A stretch of DNA of 64,000 nucleotides from Sphingomonas sp. S2-65 (GCF_021513175.1 NZ_CP090953.1:3654501-3718500), one strand, 5' to 3'. Shown: positions 55,526 through 64,000, numbered from the stretch's first letter. Program-made: numbers and translations. The notes: a model not told the origin generated them from the sequence alone.

Positions 55526-56533
55526 ATGCACACCGACGGTACCGTCTCCATCAGCGTCAATGGCGAGCACAAGCGTGTCACCGCCGGCCTCACCATCCTC
55601 AAGCTCGCCGAAGAGATGGGACTGGTGCCGGAAAAGATCGCGGTGGAGCGCAATCTCGAAGTCGTGCCGCGCTCGACTCTGGGCGAAGTGCTGGTCGAGG
55701 ATGGCGACGAGCTGGAGATCGTCCATTTCGTGGGCGGCGGCGACCATGCCGGCGCGGTGACTGCGGACGATAGCTGGAGCGTCGCGGGCAAGACCTTCCG
55801 CTCGCGGCTGATCGTCGGCACCGGCAAGTACAAGGACTTCGCCCAGAACGCGGCGGCGGTGGAAGCCAGCGGCGCGGAGATCGTCACGGTGGCGGTGCGC
55901 CGCGTGAACGTCAGCGACCCGACCGCGCCGATGCTGACCGACTATATCGATCCCAAGAAGATCACCTATTTGCCCAACACCGCCGGCTGTTTCGATGCCG
56001 ACAGCGCGATCCGCACGCTGCGGCTGGCGCGCGAAGCCGGCGGCTGGGAGCTGGTGAAGCTCGAAGTGCTCGGCGAAGCCCGCACGCTCTATCCCGACAT
56101 GGTCGAGACGCTGCGCGCCACCGAAGTGCTGGCCAAGGAGGGCTTCAAGCCGATGGTCTATTGCGTCGACGATCCGATCGCTGCCAAGCGGCTCGAGGAT
56201 GTCGGCGCGGTGGCGATCATGCCGCTCGGCGCGCCGATCGGGTCGGGCCTGGGCATCCAGAACCAGGTGACGATCCGCCTGATCGTCGAGGGTGCCAAGG
56301 TGCCGGTGCTGGTCGATGCCGGCGTCGGCTCGGCGTCCGACGCGGCGGTGGCTATGGAACTGGGCTGCGACGGCGTGCTGATGAACACGGCGATCGCGGA
56401 AGCCAAGGATCCCATCATGATGGCGTCGGCGATGAAGGCGGCGGTGGAGGCGGGGCGGCTGTCCTACCGCGCCGGGCGCATGGGGAAGCGCCGCTATGCC
56501 GATCCGTCGAGCCCGCTGGCCGGCCTGATCTGA
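55526..56533 (+). CDS. thiG: Fused sulphur carrier ThiS - thiazole synthase ThiG
   Basis: 335 residues. Residues ~6-72 form a ThiS beta-grasp domain ([39 protein letters not shown]). Residues ~85-335 are Thi[38 protein letters not shown], the Schiff-base lysine Lys178 in [57 protein letters not shown]. It forms the thiazole of thiamine. The ThiS Gly-Gly tail (residues 70-72) is followed directly by DHAG, so the glycine carboxylate is not free. Other thi genes are not in the window. Confidence 0.95.
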   Translation: MHTDGTVSISVNGEHKRVTAGLTILKLAEEMGLVPEKIAVERNLEVVPRSTLGEVLVEDGDELEIVHFVGGGDHAGAVTADDSWSVAGKTFRSRLIVGTGKYKDFAQNAAAVEASGAEIVTVAVRRVNVSDPTAPMLTDYIDPKKITYLPNTAGCFDADSAIRTLRLAREAGGWELVKLEVLGEARTLYPDMVETLRATEVLAKEGFKPMVYCVDDPIAAKRLEDVGAVAIMPLGAPIGSGLGIQNQVTIRLIVEGAKVPVLVDAGVGSASDAAVAMELGCDGVLMNTAIAEAKDPIMMASAMKAAVEAGRLSYRAGRMGKRRYADPSSPLAGLI

Positions 56534-57309
56534 TGCGCACGGCGCTGCTCGCCGGATTGCTGGCGCTGGGGGCGTGCAACCCGCAGCCCGGCCAGAATGG
56601 CGGCAGCACCAACAGCGTCGGCCGCGTCGCCGCCGAGCCGGTGACCCTGACCACCTCGGACGGGGTGCGAGTCGATGGCGTCTATACCCAGGTCGAACAT
56701 CCCCGCGCGCTGATCCTGCTGTTCCACCAGGACGATTCCGGCAAGGATGAATATGCCCTGATTGCGCCGCGGCTGGCGCAGACAGGCTATTCTTCGCTGC
56801 GGATCGACCAGCGGCGGGGCGGCGCCCTGTTCGGCGGTAATGCCACCGCGCAACGGCTGGGCAAGCGCGTCGGCTATCTCGATGCCATGCCCGACCTCGT
56901 CGCGGCGCTCGACTGGGCGAAGCGGCAGAAGCTGCCGGTGATCCTGTGGGGCAGCAGCTATTCGGCTTCGCTCGCCGTCCTGCTCGCCGCTGATCGCCCC
57001 GGGGACGTCGCCGCGGTGCTGGCCTTCTCCCCGGGCGAGTATTTCGACGACACGCACCTCCTCGCGCGGGCGGCGGCCAAGCTCCGTACGCCGGTGTTCG
57101 TCACCTCCGCGCAGGAAGGGCGTGAGATCGATGGGGCGCGCGCAGTGATCGATGCGGCGCCTGCCCAGGCCAAGGTGCAGTTCGTGCCCAAGCTGGGCGG
57201 CTTCCATGGTTCCTCGACGTTGCTGCGCGAACGCAATCCCGAGGGCGCGGAGCCGGCGTGGAAGGCCGTGACCGGCTTTCTCGATACGGTGGCCGCGGCG
57301 AAGCGTTAG
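56533..57309 (+). CDS. Lipoprotein alpha/beta hydrolase (dienelactone hydrolase-like)
   Basis: 258 residues with a lipoprotein signal ending at GAC ([16 protein letters not shown]). The hydrolase core has ALILLFHQDDSGKDEYALIAPRLAQTGYSSLRIDQRRGG, the nucleophile elbow LWGSSYSA and the histidine in LGGFHGSS. The start overlaps the thiG stop (TGATG), so it is coupled to thiG. A thiamine role is not supported by its family; it may only share the promoter. Confidence 0.8.
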   Translation: MRTALLAGLLALGACNPQPGQNGGSTNSVGRVAAEPVTLTTSDGVRVDGVYTQVEHPRALILLFHQDDSGKDEYALIAPRLAQTGYSSLRIDQRRGGALFGGNATAQRLGKRVGYLDAMPDLVAALDWAKRQKLPVILWGSSYSASLAVLLAADRPGDVAAVLAFSPGEYFDDTHLLARAAAKLRTPVFVTSAQEGREIDGARAVIDAAPAQAKVQFVPKLGGFHGSSTLLRERNPEGAEPAWKAVTGFLDTVAAAKR

Positions 57310-57396
57310 GAACCCTGCGGGCGCCTGGCCGTTATCTTCTGCAACGGGATGCAAGAGCGCCAACAGGGTGCCGGCCCCGCAGCCAGGAGAATGATC

Positions 57397-57567
57397 ATGG
57401 GTGAACTTACCGACAAGATCAAAGGCAATGTCGACGAACTCGTCGGCAAGGTGAAGCAGCAGTCGCCGAACCCCGAGACGCGCGACGAAGGCGCCGCGCA
57501 GCAGCTCAAGGGCAAGGGCGAGCAGTTCACCGGCAAGGTCAAGGGCGCGCTCGGCGACGACATCTGA
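57397..57567 (+). CDS. CsbD family stress-response protein
   Basis: 56 residues with the CsbD repeat pattern: KIKGNVDELVGKVKQQSPNPETRDEGAAQQLKGKGEQFTGKVKGALGDD. It is a small helical protein of general stress responses, role unclear. The ATG at 57397 has AGGAGA six bases upstream. A hairpin terminator follows. Confidence 0.9.
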   Translation: MGELTDKIKGNVDELVGKVKQQSPNPETRDEGAAQQLKGKGEQFTGKVKGALGDDI

Positions 57568-57590
57568 CCTGATACGTGCTTACGCAGGGG

Positions 57591-57620
57591 AAGGGGCGGT
57601 CCGGAAACGGGCCGCCTCTT
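57591..57620 (+). terminator. Hairpin terminator after csbD-like gene
   Basis: AAGGGGCGGTCCG-GAAA-CGGGCCGCCTCTT pairs over 13 positions including two G-T wobbles. A GAAA loop and CTCGTTT follow the csbD stop by 24 bp. Confidence 0.65.
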
Positions 57621-57626
57621 CTCGTT

Positions 57627-57866
57627 TCAGTCGTTGACGTAGAAGGCCCAGAGCCGGCTCGGCAGCCGGGCCGCCGCGAAGCGCACCGGACTGCGCGCCG
57701 GGCCGACCTCGCAGACGGAGAACGACTCGGTCTGCGACGAATCGAGCGGATTGGGCAGGCGCACGGTCTGGCCGTTCAGCCAGCGCCATTCCTGCTGCCA
57801 CACCCTCACGCCATTGAGCGCGAATTGGTCGTTTTCCTTGCCGATATGTACGCTACGCCACGACAT
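57627..57866 (-). CDS. Small hypothetical protein
   Basis: 79 residues: SWRSVHIGKENDQFALNGVRVWQQEWRWLNGQTVRLPNPLDSSQTESFSVCEVG, with a tryptophan-rich first half, no signal and no membrane helix. It could be a small beta-sheet protein. No family was recognised. It is convergent with the csbD gene. Confidence 0.5.
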   Translation of the reverse strand: MSWRSVHIGKENDQFALNGVRVWQQEWRWLNGQTVRLPNPLDSSQTESFSVCEVGPARSPVRFAAARLPSRLWAFYVND

Positions 57867-57904
57867 GCATGTCTCCTTCCGCCCGCATCATAGCGGGGGA
57901 GGGT

Positions 57905-59554
57905 TCAGCGATTCCTAATGGCGGCGATCGTGGTTGCCGCAGTGATCACTTCGACATCGGTCTTGAGGTGGAGCAGGCGCACGCCGCTTTGCGACAGCGC
58001 GCGGGCCAGTGCGGGCGCGAACGCCTCGGTCCGCTCCACCGTTTCCGCCCAGCCGCCAAAGGCGCGGGCCAGCGCGGCAAAGTCGGGATTGCGCAAGGTC
58101 GTGCCCGACAAGCGTGTGGGAAATTCGCGCTCCTGGTGCATGCGGATCGTGCCATAGGCGGCATTGTCGACGACGATCACCAGCAGGTTCGCGCCGTGCT
58201 GCACGGCAGTGGCGAGTTCCTGGCCGTTCATCAGGAAATCGCCGTCACCCGCCACCGCCACCACCTGGCGCTCAGGCGCCCGCAGGGCCGCGGCGACTGC
58301 GGCGGGCACGCCATAGCCCATCGCCCCAGCGGTCGGCGCCAGCTGCGAGGGTTGCGGACCGTAATGCCAATAGCGGTGCCACCAGCCGGAGAAATTGCCC
58401 GCGCCGTTGCAGATGATCGTGTCGGCCGGCATCGCCTCGCGCATCGCCGCGACGCATTGGCCCAGATCGAGCGCGACGCCCTCGCGCGGCTGCGGCGTCG
58501 ACCAGACGCGCCACTCCGCATGCGCTTCGGCGCCGAGCCGCGAGGGCGTGCCGCGATTCTCCAGCGCGATCGCGCCGGCAAAGCTCGGCATGTCGGCGCA
58601 GATCGCCACATCGGCCTGGTAGACTCGGCCCAGTTCGCTCGGATCGGGGTGGACATGGACCAGTGTCTGTCCGGGATGATCGGGGGTGATCAGCGTGTAT
58701 CCGTCGGTCGTCGCCTCGCCCAGCCGCGCGCCGACGACCAGCAGCAGGTCGGCGGTCTTAATGCGCGCCACCAGCTTGGGATTGGGACCATAGCCCAGAT
58801 TGCCGGCATAGACCGCGCAGTCGGCGGGCAGCGCGTCCTGCCGGCGGAAGGCCGTCGCGACGGGAATGCCGCGCCGCTCGGCAAAGGCTGCGAACTGCGC
58901 GCCTGCCGCGGCGTTCCAGCCCGCACCCCCAACGATCGCCACCGGCCGCTGCGCGCCGTCGAGCATCGCCGAGAGCGTCTGCATCGCCCGCGCGTCGGGT
59001 GCCTGGTTGAGGCGGGGCAGGGGCGGGCGGTCCACTGCCTCGACTGCGTCCAGCAGCATGTCCTCGGGCAGCGCGATCACCACCGGCCCGGGCCGTCCGC
59101 TAATTGCGACATTCCAAGCGCGTGCGACGTACTCGGGGATCCGGCGCGCATCCTCGATCCGCGTCGACCATTTCGCCAGCGGCGCGAACATCGCCGGCAG
59201 GTCGACTTCCTGGAAACCTTCACGATCGCGCATTCTTCGGTCGACATCGCCGACGAACAGCAGCATCGGCTGCGAATCCTGCATCGCGACATGCACGCCG
59301 ATCGACGCGTTGGTCGCCCCCGGCCCCCGCGTGACGAAGCACACGCCGGGCCGTCCGGTCATCGCTGCATCGGCGCACGCCATGAACGCCGCCCCGCCTT
59401 CCTGCCGGCAGGTGACCAGATCGATGTCGTCGGCGTCAACCAGAGCGTCCAATACCGCCAGGAAGCTCTCGCCCGGCACATGGAAGATCCGGTCGCACCC
59501 CTGCGCCACCAGATTGTCGACAAGGATGCGGCCGCCGTTGCGAAGTTCGGTCAT
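57905..59554 (-). CDS. Thiamine diphosphate-dependent enzyme, acetolactate-synthase-like
   Basis: 549 residues with the three ThDP-enzyme domains. The N-terminal catalytic glutamate is in CDRIFHVPGESFLAVLDAL, and VTCRQEGGAAFMACADAAMTGRPGVCFVTRGPGATNA follows. The central domain is at AQRPVAIVGGAGWNAAA. The ThDP motif is VVAVAGDGDFLMNGQELATAVQHGANLLVIVVDNAAYG. It resembles the large subunit of acetolactate synthase, but no small subunit is nearby, so it may be a decarboxylase or carboligase of another substrate. Confidence 0.87.
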   Translation of the reverse strand: MTELRNGGRILVDNLVAQGCDRIFHVPGESFLAVLDALVDADDIDLVTCRQEGGAAFMACADAAMTGRPGVCFVTRGPGATNASIGVHVAMQDSQPMLLFVGDVDRRMRDREGFQEVDLPAMFAPLAKWSTRIEDARRIPEYVARAWNVAISGRPGPVVIALPEDMLLDAVEAVDRPPLPRLNQAPDARAMQTLSAMLDGAQRPVAIVGGAGWNAAAGAQFAAFAERRGIPVATAFRRQDALPADCAVYAGNLGYGPNPKLVARIKTADLLLVVGARLGEATTDGYTLITPDHPGQTLVHVHPDPSELGRVYQADVAICADMPSFAGAIALENRGTPSRLGAEAHAEWRVWSTPQPREGVALDLGQCVAAMREAMPADTIICNGAGNFSGWWHRYWHYGPQPSQLAPTAGAMGYGVPAAVAAALRAPERQVVAVAGDGDFLMNGQELATAVQHGANLLVIVVDNAAYGTIRMHQEREFPTRLSGTTLRNPDFAALARAFGGWAETVERTEAFAPALARALSQSGVRLLHLKTDVEVITAATTIAAIRNR

Positions 59555-59657
59555 GCGCCATCCTAACCCGCGCTGTCTGCAAAACGGAAGGGCCGCCGCC
59601 GCTTGACGCTAGCTCTGGCGCGGGCTTATCGCCGCCTGGGTTCAGGAGAGGACGGCC

Positions 59658-60365
59658 ATGAAGAAGCTTTACCCGGACGCAGCCGCGGCGCTGGAGGGAT
59701 TGCTGTTCGACGGCATGACCATCTGCGCCGGCGGGTTCGGCCTGTCGGGCATCCCTGAGCGGCTGATCGACGCGATCCAGGCGGCGGGGACCAGGGACCT
59801 GACCATCGCCTCCAACAATGCCGGCATCGACAATGAAGGCCTCGGCAAGCTGCTCCGCTCGCGCCAGGTCAAGAAGATGATCTCCTCTTATGTCGGCGAG
59901 AACAAGGAATTCGAGCGGCAATATCTCTCCGGCGAGCTGGAGGTGGAGTTCTGCCCGCAAGGGACCCTGGCCGAACGCTGCCGCGCCGGCGGTGCCGGCA
60001 TCCCCGGCTTCTACACCAAGACTGGAGTCGGCACGCTGGTGGCGCAGGGCAAGGAAGTGAAGAGCTTCGACGGTGAGGACTATATCCTCGAGCGCGGGAT
60101 CCGCGCCGACCTGTCGATCATCAAGGGGTGGAAGGCCGACGAGGCCGGCAACCTGCTGTTCCGCAAGACCGCGCGCAACTTCAACCAGCCCATGGCGACC
60201 GCGGGCAAGGTATGCGTCGCGGAGGTGGAGGAAGTGGTGCCGGTCGGCAGCCTCGATCCCGATCAGATCCATTTGCCCGGCATCTATGTGAAGCGGCTGA
60301 TCGTCGGCGCGCCGTACGACAAGAAGATCGAGTTCCGCACCGTGCGGCCCCGGGCGGCGGCATGA
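59658..60365 (+). CDS. scoA: 3-oxoacid CoA-transferase subunit A
   Basis: 235 residues. LFDGMTICAGGFGLSGIPERLIDAIQAAGTRDLTIASNNAGIDNEGLGKLLRSRQVKKMISSYVGENKEFERQYLSGELEVEFCPQGTLAERCRAGGAGIPGFYT is typical of the family I CoA-transferase alpha subunit, which moves CoA from succinyl-CoA to acetoacetate. The acid phosphatase gene starts inside its stop codon. The beta subunit follows 1 kb later. Confidence 0.95.
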   Translation: MKKLYPDAAAALEGLLFDGMTICAGGFGLSGIPERLIDAIQAAGTRDLTIASNNAGIDNEGLGKLLRSRQVKKMISSYVGENKEFERQYLSGELEVEFCPQGTLAERCRAGGAGIPGFYTKTGVGTLVAQGKEVKSFDGEDYILERGIRADLSIIKGWKADEAGNLLFRKTARNFNQPMATAGKVCVAEVEEVVPVGSLDPDQIHLPGIYVKRLIVGAPYDKKIEFRTVRPRAAA

Positions 60366-61423
60366 GCGTGCTGCGGTCTTCGGCGGCCTTGCTCGCGGGC
60401 GCGGCGTTTGTGCTGTCGGGCTGCATCGCCGCGGCAGTGCCGGTCGCCGCGGCGGGCGGCCTCTACAAGGCACGCCAGGACAGCGCGAACAAGCGCGAGC
60501 GCGGCGCGAAGCGCAAGGCGGAGGCGCCAAAGCCGGGCAAGAGCATCGTCACGCCAGACGGCCAGCGCGTCACGGTCACGACGCTCAACCAGCTACCGGC
60601 GCCCGACGGCAGCCTGCCGGCGCGCGCCGCCTCGGCCACGGTGCCGCCGGAGATGCAGTATCTCTATGGCTCGGGCGAAGCCGCGGCGCTCAGCTTTCAG
60701 GCCTATCAGGGGCTGTGGAACTATCTTCGGGTCGAGATCGGCTATCTGCGCGACAAGTCCCAGGCGAAGTCGGTCGCGCTCTCGCCGGGCTCCACCCTCG
60801 ACAATCCCAAGTTCGAGACCTGCGGCAAGCGGCCGATGGCGGTCGTGCTCGATATCGACGAGACCGTGCTCCAGAATCTCGGCTACGAAGCCGACACGGC
60901 GCAGCGCGGCGGCGGCTATGACGCCGCGCGCTGGAGCCGGTGGGAGCAAACCGGCGTCGAGCAGATGCTGGCGGTGCCCGGCGCCGCCGAGGCGCTGGCC
61001 GCCGCCCGCCGCGAGGGCTTCACGATCGTGTTCAATTCGAACCGCTCCGCCGCCACTGCGCCCCAGACGATAGCCGCACTCGATCGTGCGGGGCTGGGAC
61101 CCGCCACCCTCGGCGACACGCTGTGGCTGCGCGGCGAGGGCGAGCCGAGCGGCAAGGATGCCCGCCGCGCCCGCATCGCCGAGCGCTATTGCATCGTCGC
61201 TCTGGCCGGCGACCAGCTCGGCGACTTCAGCGACTTGTTCAACGCGCCCGAACTCGGCGTCCAGGCCCGCCGTAGCAGCGTCGGCGCCAGTCTGGTCGCG
61301 CCGCTCTGGGGCGCCGGCTGGTTCATGCTGCCCAATCCCGTCTATGGCACGGGCCTGAAGGGCGGCATGGACGAGGTGTTCCCGCCCGCCGTGCGCTGGA
61401 CCGATCCACAGGAGAAGAAGTGA
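60362..61423 (+). CDS. HAD-superfamily acid phosphatase lipoprotein
   Basis: 353 residues with a lipoprotein signal ending at SGC ([21 protein letters not shown]). The class B/C (HAD-IIIB) acid phosphatase core has the DxD nucleophile loop in [13 protein letters not shown], the Thr/Ser-type loop near [10 protein letters not shown] and the acidic loop in [13 protein letters not shown]. It would dephosphorylate small phosphoesters in the envelope. It is nested between scoA and scoB with ATGA and GTGATG overlaps at both ends, an unusual position for an exported enzyme. Confidence 0.88.
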   Translation: MSVLRSSAALLAGAAFVLSGCIAAAVPVAAAGGLYKARQDSANKRERGAKRKAEAPKPGKSIVTPDGQRVTVTTLNQLPAPDGSLPARAASATVPPEMQYLYGSGEAAALSFQAYQGLWNYLRVEIGYLRDKSQAKSVALSPGSTLDNPKFETCGKRPMAVVLDIDETVLQNLGYEADTAQRGGGYDAARWSRWEQTGVEQMLAVPGAAEALAAARREGFTIVFNSNRSAATAPQTIAALDRAGLGPATLGDTLWLRGEGEPSGKDARRARIAERYCIVALAGDQLGDFSDLFNAPELGVQARRSSVGASLVAPLWGAGWFMLPNPVYGTGLKGGMDEVFPPAVRWTDPQEKK

Positions 61424-62076
61424 TGCCCTGGACGCGGGACGAAATGGCGGCGCGCGCCGCGCGCGAGCTGCAGGACGGCTTCTACGTCAATCTCGGCATT
61501 GGCATCCCCACACTGGTCGCCAACCACATCCCCGCGGGCGTGGAAGTGACGCTTCAGTCGGAGAACGGGATGCTCGGCATCGGTCCGTTCCCGTATGAGG
61601 GCGAGGAAGACGCAGACCTGATCAACGCGGGCAAGCAGACCATCAGCGAGCTGCCCCAGTCGGTCTATTTCTCCAGCGCCGACAGCTTCGCGATGATCCG
61701 CGGCGGGCATATCGACCTGACCGTGCTCGGGGCGATGGAGGTGTCGGAGACCGGCGACATCGCCAATTGGATGATCCCGGGCAAGATGATCAAGGGCATG
61801 GGTGGCGCCATGGACCTGGTTGCGGGCGTCAAGAAGATCATCGTCGTGATGGAGCACACCAGCAAGAACGGCGACCCCAAGTTCATCCCGGCCTGCACCC
61901 TGCCGCTGACGGGCAGGAACGTGGTCGACATGATCATCACCGACCTTGCCGTGTTCCAGCGCCCCGATCACGACAGCCCGTTCCGCTTGGTCGAGCTGGC
62001 CCCGGGCGTGACCGCCGAAGAAGTCGCGGCCAAGACCAGTGCGAATTTCGAGCTGGCGGCCCCCATCTCCGCCTGA
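61423..62076 (+). CDS. scoB: 3-oxoacid CoA-transferase subunit B
   Basis: 217 residues. [100 protein letters not shown] carries the active-site glutamate in SENG, which forms the CoA thioester. The ATG at 61423 overlaps the phosphatase stop. With scoA it enables ketone-body or acetoacetate use. Confidence 0.95.
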   Translation: MPWTRDEMAARAARELQDGFYVNLGIGIPTLVANHIPAGVEVTLQSENGMLGIGPFPYEGEEDADLINAGKQTISELPQSVYFSSADSFAMIRGGHIDLTVLGAMEVSETGDIANWMIPGKMIKGMGGAMDLVAGVKKIIVVMEHTSKNGDPKFIPACTLPLTGRNVVDMIITDLAVFQRPDHDSPFRLVELAPGVTAEEVAAKTSANFELAAPISA

Positions 62077-62140
62077 GCGGGGGCGCACCGAACAGGGCGC
62101 TCCCGCGAACGGGCCAGGCGAGACCAGCGCGTAGGATTCG

Positions 62141-62168
62141 CCTCAACCAACCTTTTGGTTGGTTGAGG
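62141..62168. repeat. Hairpin repeat copy 2 (perfect 12-bp stem, TTTT loop)
   Basis: CCTCAACCAACC-TTTT-GGTTGGTTGAGG. Its inner 20 bases are the exact reverse complement of the copy at 3461-3480. It lies 65 bp after the scoB stop, so it could act as a terminator stem, although the T-run is in the loop. Confidence 0.6.
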
Positions 62169-62273
62169 AAGTACAGGATTTCTGCGGCCCTTCGGGGTTT
62201 TCCGGCGACGTTGATGTTGAGGAAGTTGCGGCCTGTTGAGTGCCCGAGCGGCCCGTAGCGGATGTGGCTGAAC

Positions 62274-62288
62274 GAACATAAAAAGAAC
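62274..62288 (-). promoter_or_regulatory. GTTC-N7-GTTC element (alphaproteobacterial LexA-box form)
   Basis: On the minus strand GTTCTTTTTATGTTC, which fits the GTTC-N7-GTTC consensus of alphaproteobacterial LexA. No SOS gene is adjacent, and the sequence is AT-rich, so a chance match is possible. Confidence 0.25.
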
Positions 62289-62475
62289 AACAGCAGGGCA
62301 AATCCTATTTTGCCAGTAAATTGGTTCGTCTTGAAGTGGGTGGATTGCGGACGGGTGGCCTTTGAGAAGGCGGACGGCGATAACCGCCGTTCAGGGCGGC
62401 GTCCCCTTTCCCAAAGAGGATGCTATTTTGGGAACAAGCCTAGCATCAGGAGGAGTGGCGAAGGGTTCCGTATTG

Positions 62476-63651
62476 CTATGCCATTCCGCGCTGGAAGTCG
62501 CTATGAAGCCGCGCAGCTAGGGGCGAACTAAACAGATCGTCTAGCCGGGCACGGGCTATCATCTGACGAAAGACCCCGTGCTGCGTAGCATTGCCACCAT
62601 CGTGCATGGTGTCGGTCATCCAGGCACTGAACTCCTGATATTTCCAGACGCGGGGCAGAACCGTAGCGGAGTAGTCGGCAAGCGCCGAACCGTCCTGATC
62701 GCGCACAGCGCTCACCAGTGCCTGCGCCAACACGTCGACATCGTAGAGTGCCATGTTCATGCCTTTGGCCCCCGTGGGTGGCACGAGATGGGCGGCGTCG
62801 CCCGCCAGATAGAGGTTCTGGAACTGCATCGGCGCATGAACCACGGAGCGGAGCGGCACCACCTCCCGATCAAGGGCGGCCGCATTCTCAATCGTGTCGT
62901 CCTGCAGGCGCAAGCGGATTTGATCCCAAATTCGCTCGTCGGACCAGTCCTCTGGTCCGTCACTCAGCTCGCACTGGAGATAATAGCGGCTTCGCTGCGG
63001 CCCGCGTGGAAGCTGTGCAACGAAGCCGTGATCGCTGGCGGCCATTATCGGATGCTCGACGACGGGAGCTTCCACCAGCGCTGCCAGCCACGCATATCCG
63101 AACTCATGGCTGATGGTGGTGAGGACGCCTGCGGGAATGGAAGCCCGGCTGACGCCCCGATCGGCGTCGCAACCGGCGATGTGGCTACAATCGACGACGT
63201 GCTCCTGCTTATCCTGTACATAGCGGACGTTCGGTCGCTGGCCCTCCTCGTTGGTAATCGTCACGTCGGTCACGTCAAATTGGACGTTGCCGCCTCGCAC
63301 GTCGATTAATTCGCGTAGCAGATTGTTGACCAGCATCTGCTGGGTGCAGAAGCGGCCTTCGCTGCCGTCGTCGCCCGCAATCTCAAAAACGCGGCCAACT
63401 CCGTTAATGCGGTAGTCGATCGTCTGCGCAACGGGACCAGCGAGGAGGCGATCGGCAAGACCCCACCGTTCGAACATCCTGACCCCACGAGCGTCCACTA
63501 CGCCGGCACGCTGCCGGACCTCAATATAGGCGCGATCACGTCGCTCAAGGACGACACACGGCACGTTTGCGGTATGCAGGAAGATCGCGAGCGTTAGCCC
63601 GGCCGCCCCTGCGCCGATGATAACGACGGGCGTTTCTTGGGTGATCGGCAT
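62476..63651 (-). CDS. pobA: 4-hydroxybenzoate 3-monooxygenase-like flavoprotein
   Basis: 391 residues, the PobA length. The FAD fold is VVIIGAGAAGLTLAIFLHTANVPCVVLERR, and the substrate-side region is VRQRAGVVDARGVRMFERWGLADRLL. The GD motif is LYLAGDAAHLVPPTGAKGMNMALYDVDVLAQAL, the PobA hallmark. It hydroxylates 4-hydroxybenzoate to protocatechuate in related bacteria. The ATG at 63651 has AGGAA at good spacing; an ATG 24 bases earlier would begin with a near-duplicate ITQET. It is divergent from a TetR gene rather than the usual PobR. Confidence 0.88.
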   Translation of the reverse strand: MPITQETPVVIIGAGAAGLTLAIFLHTANVPCVVLERRDRAYIEVRQRAGVVDARGVRMFERWGLADRLLAGPVAQTIDYRINGVGRVFEIAGDDGSEGRFCTQQMLVNNLLRELIDVRGGNVQFDVTDVTITNEEGQRPNVRYVQDKQEHVVDCSHIAGCDADRGVSRASIPAGVLTTISHEFGYAWLAALVEAPVVEHPIMAASDHGFVAQLPRGPQRSRYYLQCELSDGPEDWSDERIWDQIRLRLQDDTIENAAALDREVVPLRSVVHAPMQFQNLYLAGDAAHLVPPTGAKGMNMALYDVDVLAQALVSAVRDQDGSALADYSATVLPRVWKYQEFSAWMTDTMHDGGNATQHGVFRQMIARARLDDLFSSPLAARLHSDFQRGMA

Positions 63652-63678
63652 GGCGGTTTCCTGTGTGATTTCCATGCT

Positions 63679-63708
63679 GCGAATATATAAGCTATGGCTT
63701 GCATTCGC
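63679..63708. promoter_or_regulatory. Inverted repeat between pobA-like and tetR genes
   Basis: Outer arms GCGAAT and ATTCGC and inner arms AAGC and GCTT form a 30-bp interrupted dyad around TATG. It lies 28 bp from the pobA start and 30 bp from the tetR start, the expected place for a TetR operator. Confidence 0.5.
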
Positions 63709-63737
63709 TAATCACATACGGATCGGGAGCCGGGTGC

Positions 63738-64000
63738 ATGCCGCGCAAACCCAATATCGCCTCGAAAAAACAACCGCGGCAGTCCCGCTCGATCGCCACA
63801 GTGGCGGCGATCGTAGAGGCGGCTACTTACATTCTGAGCCGTGGTGGCCTGGCGGATTTCACCTCCAACAAGGTCGCCGAGCGCGCCGGAGTGAACGTCG
63901 CATCCTTCTATCAGTACTTCCCGAACAAGGAGGCGCTGCTCTTCCACATCGTCCAACGTACATGGGACGAGCAGCTTGCGCGCTTGGAACCCATCCTAAC
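63738..64000 (+). CDS. TetR family regulator, N-terminal part (cut by window end)
   Basis: The reading frame is open to the window edge (87 codons). The N-terminal HTH reads SIATVAAIVEAATYILSRGGLADFTSNKVAERAGVNVASFYQYFPNKEALLFHI, the TetR pattern. Its effector domain lies outside the window. It is divergent from the pobA-like gene with a dyad between them, so it probably regulates that gene. Confidence 0.9.
   Translation, partial: MPRKPNIASKKQPRQSRSIATVAAIVEAATYILSRGGLADFTSNKVAERAGVNVASFYQYFPNKEALLFHIVQRTWDEQLARLEPIL

Larger units (their letters stand above)
62077..62475. other. Intergenic region with hairpin repeat and possible SOS-type box
   Basis: About 400 bp between scoB and the pobA-like gene. 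It holds the perfect hairpin at 62141-62168, a GAAC-N7-GAAC element at 62274-62288, and a stretch that reads less GC-rich than the sco operon. An 89-codon open frame from 62262 has no family features. No other gene was supportable. Confidence 0.55.

Noticed and set aside
62274..62288. LexA regulon member
   Set aside because: The GTTC-N7-GTTC match is present but no SOS-type gene is adjacent; it is kept only as a low-confidence site, not as evidence of regulation.
62262..62531. 89-codon open frame after scoB
   Set aside because: It shows no family features, has a poor ribosome site and overlaps the end of the pobA-like gene on the other strand.

Overview
The window comes from a GC-rich alphaproteobacterium, most likely a sphingomonad (Sphingomonas or a close relative). 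The basis is the GC-rich codon use, the UrcA-family protein, the alphaproteobacterial core genes (small PurL, Der next to BamB, AccBC next to AroQ), the fused ThiS-ThiG and the GC-rich intergenic inverted repeats. No tRNA, rRNA, CRISPR array or intact insertion sequence was found. The genus is an inference.

Layout. 0-3 kb: the C-terminal half of a prolyl oligopeptidase, facing a PadR / HAAS-like membrane protein / alpha-beta hydrolase operon. 3.5-7 kb: guaA with its terminator, then a degraded accessory patch (a DUF1493-like gene, a small membrane protein, a tyrosine-recombinase C-terminal remnant joined to a truncated benE). 7-9 kb: a secreted hydrolase and the peroxide-sensing pair ohr/ohrR with a repeated operator. 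9-20 kb: atypical regulators (HTH-pseudoreceiver-GAF protein, OmpR-type regulator with a dead receiver, triple-PAS LuxR protein), a GMC oxidoreductase, a P450, a methyltransferase, DoxX and envelope or stress proteins. 20-28 kb: a FixJ-type regulator, then a triheme cytochrome c / 2Fe-2S / molybdopterin dehydrogenase operon, a LysR regulator, an MFS transporter and a flavin monooxygenase. 28-34 kb: a nitrobindin-like protein, a single receiver, a FixL/FixJ-like two-component pair, a HisKA_2 kinase, a UBP zinc-finger protein and a chloroperoxidase-like hydrolase. Several of these share an ATAC-N4-GTTT motif upstream.

34-62 kb is mostly core metabolism and housekeeping: panB, a YfgM-like protein, bamB, der, an orphan Hpt, bfr/bfd, purL, katG, accB/accC, aroQ, thiSG, csbD, a thiamine-diphosphate enzyme and a scoA - acid phosphatase - scoB operon. 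The last 2 kb look less GC-rich and hold a pobA-like hydroxylase divergent from a TetR regulator cut by the window edge.

The most interesting signal is the recurring ATAC-N4-GTTT motif. Five of six copies lie 60-90 bp upstream of start codons in the 28-34 kb stress and signalling block, and the sixth lies upstream of the FixJ-type gene at 20.1 kb. This suggests a compact regulon driven by a FixJ-family regulator. Other points are two neighbouring regulators with phosphorylation-incompetent receivers, the ThiS-ThiG fusion with a buried Gly-Gly tail, and a phosphatase gene translationally coupled between two CoA-transferase subunits.
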